Shown here piece by piece: positions 56,651-64,000 of a DNA stretch of 64,000 bases. A program made the position numbers and the translations under genes. Source of the stretch: Phoronis australis. Taxonomy: Eukaryota; Phoronida; Phoronidae. The stretch spans positions 1,043,697 through 1,107,696 of the forward strand of contig NMRA01000006.1 of the NCBI GenBank assembly GCA_002633005.1. The letters are read 5' to 3'. The notes beneath the pieces are model-generated. The model did not search any database, was not told the DNA's origin, and saw nothing but the letters and a program-made list of their open reading frames with translations. Each line of letters starts with the position of its first letter. Positions within the stretch are counted from its first letter, which is position 1.

Positions 56651-59600
56651 CAATTCTGAAGGACCAATGTTAGTGATAACCCTCAAAATAACACCCTTGT
56701 GACGCGTTATTTGTGGTCGTGTCTAGTAGGAAGGAATTACTTGAGGTACATCTGCCTTGAACTTGAAATTGGTTCTCTTCCAGTTGTCCATTTGACAAAC
56801 CAAAATCAAAACTTAGCCCCCTACCCTTTTGAACTGGTCTCGGAGGCCCTATGTACTTCAACAGCCCCGTCAACGAGCACTGTGTCCGTTCCAAATGAAT
56901 CCGGACGATTTCTCACCATGAGGTAAACATCCCACTTTAGGTTTCTTTTAACTAATGAACCCCAAATCTCCAAAACCTGCAGGTGAAGGGAGTTAACTGC
57001 TTGGCCGATTACTTTCGCTGGTAAATTAGATTTAGTAATTAACAGCTGACATTAGAATGGCACTTTCTATATGTCAAGCAGAGAACAATAGAATGAAATT
57101 TGTGGCAAGTTCATTCAATTGTATTTTTACGCCTTGACGCGAGCCATCAGCTTGGCTACAATTCTCTCAAGGCAAGTAGTTTAGTTTGCTGAGGCCATAG
57201 AGCAAAAATGCACAAAACCAAGTCTGATAGTTAAAAACTTGCAACAATAGTTAATTAAATAATTCATTTATTTGTAAGGTGTACATAACAAAATCTGTGA
57301 AGAATCAAAGTTTACAATAATCCTCATCTCGCAGATAGAAAGCTGTGTATTACACTGTATGAAGAACCACAATTTTAAGATTAAGATGACAATCGTCAAC
57401 CAAATCCACAGCAAGAGATTCATTGTCTAGTTAACTGTCCAGTGTACATCTGGCGCCTAAATTAACACCCGCTCAGCTGAAATTAAAGAAAAGGCATCTC
57501 TCTGACCATGCTTGAACAAGTTGCCAGACAAATTTACACGCCATGGTATATGACAGGGTGTTTCAAAAAGATGGACCTAGTTTGAAAGCAGTAAATTTCA
57601 ATCTTCAAAATATTGGAATTAAGAAATAGAAAAAATGAGTCACTGCCAAGGTCTTGGTTTGCAATATTGGCTAGCTTGCAACGCTCCATTCCAAAAGTTT
57701 TTTAAGCCTCTGGTTGCAAGAAACGTTAAGAGATGTTCACTTGAAGTGCAGTTTGACTGCAACAAGTTTTACAAGCCATTTCAAATACCATCTGCAGACT
57801 TGACAAACAACACTGAGGTGAAGGTATGTGGTCGCAGATAATTAGGAGGCTCTGTCTTCTTTAAACATTCATAGAGGTCAGTGCTGTAGTGGGCCGTAGG
57901 TGCAGCCAATCACCTTTTAGCATTTGAACGTAGCGCCTACGCACCGTAAGTTATGTTCAGTGCTCAATGTGATACAGTGGGCTTTGGGCGCCTACTTTCC
58001 TCTAATTTTACCACTACAGCACTGATAGAGGTATCCTATGCACAATACAACCAAATAAATTAAATTTCGTCCAGTGTTTGAGATAATAAACCATGAACAA
58101 CCAAGGCATTAAAATAATGAAACCATGCGCACACCCAGTGGGCTCGCATGAGCCCCCCATCTGGCAAAGTGGGCAAAACGGTCCGTCTCAGAGAAACAAA
58201 ATCTCCGAAAAGAGTAGAAAACTAGACACAAGTCCACTAAAAAGACAGGAACTACCAAAATTCAGTGAATGCACAATTCAAAGCTCTGAACATACGCCAT
58301 GAATTTTAGTGAAAGGTCCACATTCTCAAAAATATGAGCCCCCCATTTTTTAGACCGGGTGTGCACATGAAAACTAAGAATGTTAAAAACTGTCCAGAGG
58401 GAGGGTAAAGATAACAGAACCTAACGTAAGTTTTCATGAGGTAAGTACTAGTCAGTTGTATACTTTAGTTACAAAATTACAAAACTTAAGGCTTAACTTT
58501 TCTTAATGGCATTCTAAAACAAACTATGTGCACTGAAAATTTTAAAATAAATAAATCTTAAAATGAAGAAAGTTGTGATATGAATAAAATCACAACTGTT
58601 TGTTTCACATAATGCAAGGAACAATTGCAAAAGAAATGAACAAAAGGCAGGATTCCAAAACCTTGTGCATAATTTCTGCCATATTCAGCATAACAGAAAC
58701 ATAAACTTTAAAGAGCTGTCAACCCATTTACCACATAATCAGTAACCTTCATGATAAATATCTATATTCTGTAAATGAAAACTTATGCAATTCCCATTAT
58801 ATTTCGAATGCCTGAATTTCAATCAAAAGATGTGATACACCCCAAAACAGCAAATTTCAGTTTCAAATCATGTTCAACTAAGTTAGCTCATGTCGTCAAG
58901 GTTCATTGCTTCTCAACACGACCCAGGAACTCTTAATATCTCTTAATTCCTGATCTATACCAATGTAGACAAAGTCAGTAAAACAAAACACTGAATTCCT
59001 TTCCCACTTTCAGAATAAAAACTAATTCCTTGAAATGTTTGTGTCTAAAATTCTGCTCTCCAAATCTTGAATTGATTTCCAAAGCCAATGATATCCTGCA
59101 ATACTAGCCACGTAAGCGTGTATTTCATTGATCAATCGTTCAGAAAATAATCACGAAAATGAAAATCAGATATGCAAAATATATTATAGACCGGTTCTCG
59201 AGATACTGGTCAGATCTCGCATTACCAACTATTTCAGGAATCAACCATTTACCCGAGTCTTCAACCTTATTCTTTGCCAATCTGGTAGTTCAAAATTCTG
59301 ATAATTTTGAAGATTATGTTTTTAGTTAATGTTTCGCAGAAAAATAAACGCTCAAAATAGGTAATCTGTAGTAGCTATTTTAGGCCCTAAAAGTATGTCG
59401 AATACGTAGTCAATCCTGACAGTTGGCAGCCCACCCTTTAGATTTTAATGAAATTTGAATGCCTTGATGAACAAATATTATTATTATATAACAGAAGAAT
59501 GTCCAATACATACCTTCTGCTGCCAACCAAGGACGGACTTTTCAGAATGTATATACAAATAACTATGTCGACATCGTATATACAAAGTTGGCAACTTTTT

Positions 59601-60546
59601 TAAGCCTCGGTGTTTGTTTTTCTATCACATCAATAATTCTCAACACCTTGCATTTAACACACTCCTCATTCACGTCTTGTGAATCTCAACAGCACTTAAA
59701 ATCCATTGTTTGCAAGTACTCTCAAAGTTGCATACATTTACATATAACCATAACACAATTTACAACAACGGGATCTATTTCACGGCTTTGTCATGTACAA
59801 TTCTCAACATAAGTAATTGAATGCTTCAGTGACCATGAAATCCATTACAGACTTGCTCGTCAAACATACATTTCCACAATACATTCGTCATAAGAAAATA
59901 CAATGACATGAGATCAAAACCGTTCTGAAATCGACATAATGGACGCAATTTTGTCGATACTAAAATAAAATTCCATTCACCAATCATTAATATTAAACAT
60001 TCCCATTTCGATGTGACAATCAACTTTGAACAGATTCTGACAGTCACGTCTATAGTATCCTGTTCTGCACAGCCTCAACACATCAAACCACGGAGAACTT
60101 CTCTATGACTTCAAGTATCTGTAAGAACAAACAAAACTTTTTAATGGTTCGTAGTCAGACTTAAGACTGCGACCACAACAACCTACAGTTTACATAATCA
60201 TGTGTGCCTAAAAACAAAAAGGACTACATAATGTGATTCGGGAAAAATGTTTCATAATAATAAATAGGAAAACTTTGTCAAAAAACACTGCACATACATT
60301 GAGTAAATGATCAGTAGCATACTTGACACAGTATCTACTGTAATGACACAAGGACACGGCAACACTTTCGCTAGTGAGTCTTCTTCCGTCTTAATTTGAC
60401 AGTGTGAATGGAAGTGAATAAAACGAGAATACAACGAGGGCCTCATGGAATGCAGCGTGTTGCACATATATTTACTAGTAAAATGAAGACAAATGTAAAA
60501 GGCAACTGCAGCACCCTGAATGATAATCCTATGCAGCACAACTGAC
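56651..60546 (-). other. Probable long 3' UTR and flank of the minus-strand gene
   Basis: No coding. A minus-strand AATAAA at 57267-57272 could end a 3' UTR of about 3.3 kb for the gene whose stop is at 60547. Contains a MITE-like copy at 58128-58370. Otherwise AT-rich. Confidence 0.35.
58128..58370. mobile_element. MITE-like dispersed repeat, copy 2
   Basis: About 245 bp matching 29488-29757 in the same order of blocks, with deletions. Confidence 0.75.
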
Positions 60547-60662
60547 TTACTTTGCGGCCCAGTCAGTTCGTCCAATCACACCGGTTCCTCCTGCACCCAC
60601 TGGCTGCCTCATGCCAGCCGAATTCTTGCCAAGAGATGGCAGAGTAGGTCCTCTTTTCCAAC
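60547..60662 (-). CDS. Unrecognised Ser/Gly/Lys-rich protein, probable last exon
   Basis: Acceptor GTTTCTTTAG. Encodes (S)WKRGPTLPSLGKNSAGMRQ then PVGAGGTGVIGRTDWAAK and TAA. The same bases also form a donor-like AAA|GTAAGT, so this may instead be an internal exon. Basic, low in hydrophobic residues, probably disordered. I do not recognise the protein. Confidence 0.65.
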
Positions 60663-61166
60663 CTAAAGAAACGCAATAGTTTTAGTCAGGAATGAAATTT
60701 CATTGGGTCATCAAAAAACTTCACTATTCAACACCATCACACCACCTTTTATGAAAACAGAGCTTAACCAGCACATATGTGATACACTTGTAACATAATT
60801 ACAGAGCTTAACCAGCACATATGTGATACACTTGTAACATAATTACAGAGCTTAACCAGCACATATGTGATACACTTGTAACATGATTACATTGTTACAC
60901 TATCATTTTGATTTTAATTCTTACCGAGATATAATATGATAAGTATAAACCATATTGCTCATGTTTGACTTCAGAGTAGAAGCAATTCCCTGATAAAACA
61001 AATGAAGTGCCTTATAAGCCCAACCCAAGTCTTCTACATATGGCAACCCTGCGTGAGCAGTGCACTACACTTAAAAACCTTTCTGGTCAAACTCTAAAAC
61101 CACAAAATAGCTGGTCCTTGAAGCCACACTCGGCTACTTCAAATTCATAAGTACAGCAATACATAC
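60663..61166 (-). other. Intron of the unrecognised gene
   Basis: Contains the 44-bp triplication at 60757-60888; otherwise AT-rich with no feature. Confidence 0.6.
60757..60888. repeat. 44-bp tandem triplication
   Basis: Three near-identical copies of ACAGAGCTTAACCAGCACAT then ATGTGATACACTTGTAACAT and AATT, starting at 60757, 60801 and 60845. Confidence 0.92.
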
Positions 61167-61235
61167 TGGGGTTTTTGCTGGCAGAGTTGAGGAATGATGG
61201 CTGATATCCTGAGTTGTTACCAGCATTGTACGTGC
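61167..61235 (-). CDS. Unrecognised Ser/Gly/Lys-rich protein, internal exon
   Basis: Acceptor CTTGACTTGCAG, donor GTATGT. Encodes (G)TYNAGNNSGYQPSFLNSAS then KNP. Phase 1 at both ends, matching the exons on either side. Short and polar, no domain seen. Confidence 0.75.
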
Positions 61236-62374
61236 CTGCAAGTCAAGGTCACACCACTCAACACAGAGGTCAACTGATCATAGAAAAGAAACACACTGTG
61301 GACAGTCACGTAACTAATCCTTTAGCAGCTAATTTTCACTCTAAACTTTTATGGACTTACTTTAGTTTTTTTTTGTAAAACCGAATAACCTAGTTCGAAT
61401 TACTATAAAGAGAAGTTAAACTACATTTTGTATTTTCCAAAATTGAAAAAGTAACAAAATGTGCAGAACTGAAATGTTTTGAATTTATAGTAAAAAACAA
61501 TGTGACTGCCCAAGGTAACTTTTAACAAGTAACCAAAGACACATGATATCAAATAAATATTTGACAGACACCAACTGCACACCATCAAAAGATGTTTCAT
61601 TATTAAAAATACGTTACAAACGAGAAATCACACTAATACTCAACTAAAAATAATGTGTACAGTGTCATTACAATTGACCAATATCGATAGTCTAATGAGG
61701 TCACTTAAGGTAATAGGCTACCATTACAAAGGATGAAATGGCTTCAACAGCGTTTAAACATAAATTTCCACCTGTTTAGCTAGCTAAAAGCAAATTGAAA
61801 TTAGCCTTGTACTCTCATAAAATCAGTCTCGTAATATTTCGCACTAGCTAAACAGGGCAAAATGCAAATTCAAGTACTAAAGCTAGATCCATTACATATT
61901 ATTCTCATTATGAACACAAAAGTAGTGAAAAGATGTTCATAATCTCGCGTCGATTGCATTTTTCTTAAAACACAATATTTTTCCATAAACCTTTTTTCGC
62001 ATAAAACTTGCAAATTCTTTTTCTTTGTTCTATAAGCTACAATTTGACAGTGGAATTCCTGGGCTGGAATGCCTCAAAATAAAATCCCAGACAGGCTTTT
62101 GTAGCTAATACAATACAGAAATAGAATTTGCAGGATTCACGTGAAAAAATTCCCGTTTGCATAAAAAAAATCTTGATTTCTTCGACGAACATCTAAACAT
62201 CATGTTTGTTAACATAATAATGTTCCATGATCATCAAGGATTTTAAATTATTTAGTTTCATGTTTCAATAATTAATACTTAAACAGTTATTAAGACATTT
62301 AATCCTTGGTAATGGAGGCCCCCTATGACTTAAAACAGACATCAACCACAAAACAAAATCAGTATATGCCTTAC
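61236..62374 (-). other. Intron of the unrecognised gene
   Basis: Very AT-rich, no repeat or exon recognised. Confidence 0.6.
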
Positions 62375-62610
62375 CAACTGCATTTGTTGTGCGACCGTAA
62401 GAGAGTGTGGGACCATCAACAAGGCTCCCTCTAGGCTTGGTCATAGGTGAGTTCCACGTTCCAGCACTGCTCTTCTTATGTGCGCTCGTGTTGATGCCAG
62501 GCAAGTATCGTGCGTTCTTCATATAGTGCTGCTTGGCCGACGAAGCTGAACTGCGTCCTGATCCCATGCGGCTTATGCCTGATGGTTTCACGGATGGCTT
62601 ACCAAGGCCA
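62375..62610 (-). CDS. Unrecognised Ser/Gly/Lys-rich protein, internal exon
   Basis: Acceptor TTGTTTGCAG, donor GTAAGG. Encodes (S)GLGKPSVKPSGISRMGSGR, a Ser-rich stretch, then YMKNARYLPGINTS and GPTLSYGRTTNAV. Basic with repeated PSG/RSS/KSS turns, as in disordered scaffold or cytoskeletal proteins. The phases fit both neighbours. Confidence 0.8.
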
Positions 62611-63317
62611 CTGCAAACAATGTCCATAATTCAGTTATTACTATGTAACAGCTAGATTCAACAGAGTATTACAAGTCAACTGTTCTTCCATATTTCCCAT
62701 TTGTGAGTGTATTTTGTTACCACATGCCCATTTTTTAATTAGCTGAATCACACAAATGTGGATAAGATAAGTGCTTACTGCAAATCACTTTAAGAAAAAC
62801 GAATTCTGTCCTTTTGGAAGGAAATGTTTGGGACGACTATTTACTCATTTATTTCTAAGTACATTGTGCAACAACAATTCATGAAATAAAACCTTGAACA
62901 GTAGTTTCAAACCACATACTTGGTAAACAGTGCTGAAATTGGCGGTAATCATTTAACAGTACAGGCCTACACATAAAAAATAAGAAAACAAATCAGAAGC
63001 AAAGAAATTTTTAAGTTTAAACCTTCAAATATACAACATTAACGAAAATATATTCATAAATGAAATGCTTAGAAAATAAGTATATTATAGAATTTTTACC
63101 TGACTGCACGGTATCCTTTTTTCATAAGAACAGATTTTCTACAATGATTGAAGCAAGTGCATATCAACTAAACTCAACACATAAGGTATAACTGGTACAA
63201 CTCCCCTCTTGAGGCATTATATGAAAAAAGGTGAAGCAGACAGAAAGCAAGCCACAATATGACAACTGATTCAACAATAATACAAAAGAAATGATCCAAG
63301 ATTCAAAAGCCACTCAC
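62611..63317 (-). other. Intron of the unrecognised gene
   Basis: AT-rich intronic sequence with no recognised repeat or exon. Confidence 0.6.
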
Positions 63318-63493
63318 CTGAGAAAGTCATCATCAAACAAGTCTTTCTTTTTAGCAGGGGGAGCCGGCTTGTGCTTGGTCGAGCTGCTATTTAGGTCAAA
63401 GTCGTCCAAGTCATCCCAGTTGTCCGTGCCACCCCATCGTTTGCGAGGTGCAACAGGCACAGTTTTCTTGACCGCCTCACCACCGAAGGAGTC
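63318..63493 (-). CDS. Unrecognised Ser/Gly/Lys-rich protein, internal exon with acidic DDFDL/DLFDDDF motifs
   Basis: Acceptor CTTCTCTTCTCAG, donor GTGAGTGG. Encodes KRWGGTDNWDDLDDFDLNSS and KKKDLFDDDF. Alternating basic and acidic blocks with W and F in acidic patches resemble short linear binding motifs for adaptors (WDDL, DLFDDDF). Starts at a codon boundary; upstream exons must lie beyond the window or in 63494-64000, where I see none. Confidence 0.8.
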
Positions 63494-64000
63494 CTGAGAA
63501 GAGAAGTATTCAATTAGATGAAGCAGTCAATTGAAACTAGAGTTTCAAGAACATTAACCCTTATCCTGCTGAGCCTCTATTCAGACTACTTTCCCTGTGT
63601 GCTGAGCTAAGTAGGTCACCACTACTGCTTTACACTAAGCTGTTGTGGAGGTCACCTAGACAAATGACCTAACAATTTTAAATTGGAAATTTGAAGGGGA
63701 AATATTAAATTAACAGAAAAGAAGTCAATACAAAACTTGTGCAGAATTTAATGGGGAATTTCACCATATATAAGTCTTTATCATAGCCTTGGTGAAAGTA
63801 AAGTGATCCACTGTCATCCTCTCCCGTATGGCTCCAGCCATATAATGAAACTATGTGTCTACACTTACATAAACCTGCCAATATCTCCCAAACTAGTAAT
63901 CACAGCCATATGGTTTAAATTGGAGAACAGTAGAGGAAGTTGTGAAGTATGGAATGCTCATGGTCACATATCTAAATAACATTCCAGGGCTCTTACAATT
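63494..64000 (-). other. Intron or upstream flank, nothing recognised
   Basis: Within the unrecognised minus-strand gene. No exon was identified before the window ends. Confidence 0.5.

Overview
The window is animal nuclear DNA. Genes are split by GT-AG introns, intergenic and intronic space is long and AT-rich, and repeats are dense. The recognisable proteins are Rab10, a rolling-stone-like membrane protein, a copper amine oxidase relative, and a glutaredoxin/DEP/DUF547 fusion. Together with Kolobok-like and hAT-like DNA transposons they suggest a marine invertebrate bilaterian (ambulacrarian, amphioxus or lophotrochozoan type). The sequence alone does not fix the phylum. Two runs of N (12251-12589, 26942-27091) are assembly gaps.

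Layout. 1.5-3.0 kb: an intact rolling-stone-like gene on +. 3.0-23.3 kb: one large minus-strand gene, reconstructed here from ten phase-compatible exons (571 codons; the last exon was not found). It encodes an N-terminal hydrophobic segment, a dithiol glutaredoxin, a DEP domain and a DUF547 domain. Its introns hold a CTG/CTA microsatellite, a 452-bp higher-order repeat array full of CTCF-like motifs, a short tandem array that starts inside an exon and copies its 5' splice site, two Kolobok-like elements with THAP remnants, tRNA-like SINE heads and a 28-bp minisatellite. A CpG-rich block lies just upstream of its first exon.

24-29.5 kb: no gene seen; a 36-bp minisatellite and MITE-like repeats. 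30.0-33.0 kb: a two-exon copper amine oxidase paralogue on + that keeps the cofactor tyrosine motif but appears to have lost all three copper-binding histidines. 33.7-41.5 kb: repeat-rich, with a 370-bp-arm inverted repeat. At 41.7 kb a 56-codon ORF matches the membrane-anchor N-terminus of the amine oxidase and then stops.

45.9-53.8 kb: a complete six-exon Rab10 gene on + (200 aa), with two inverted-repeat elements in intron 1, followed by a long 3' UTR to about 55.4 kb. 60.5-63.5 kb: the last four exons found of an unrecognised minus-strand gene whose product is rich in Ser, Gly, Lys and Asp.

The genes do not form a pathway. The coherent themes are expansion of repeats inside introns and partial or inactive copies of both host genes and transposons.
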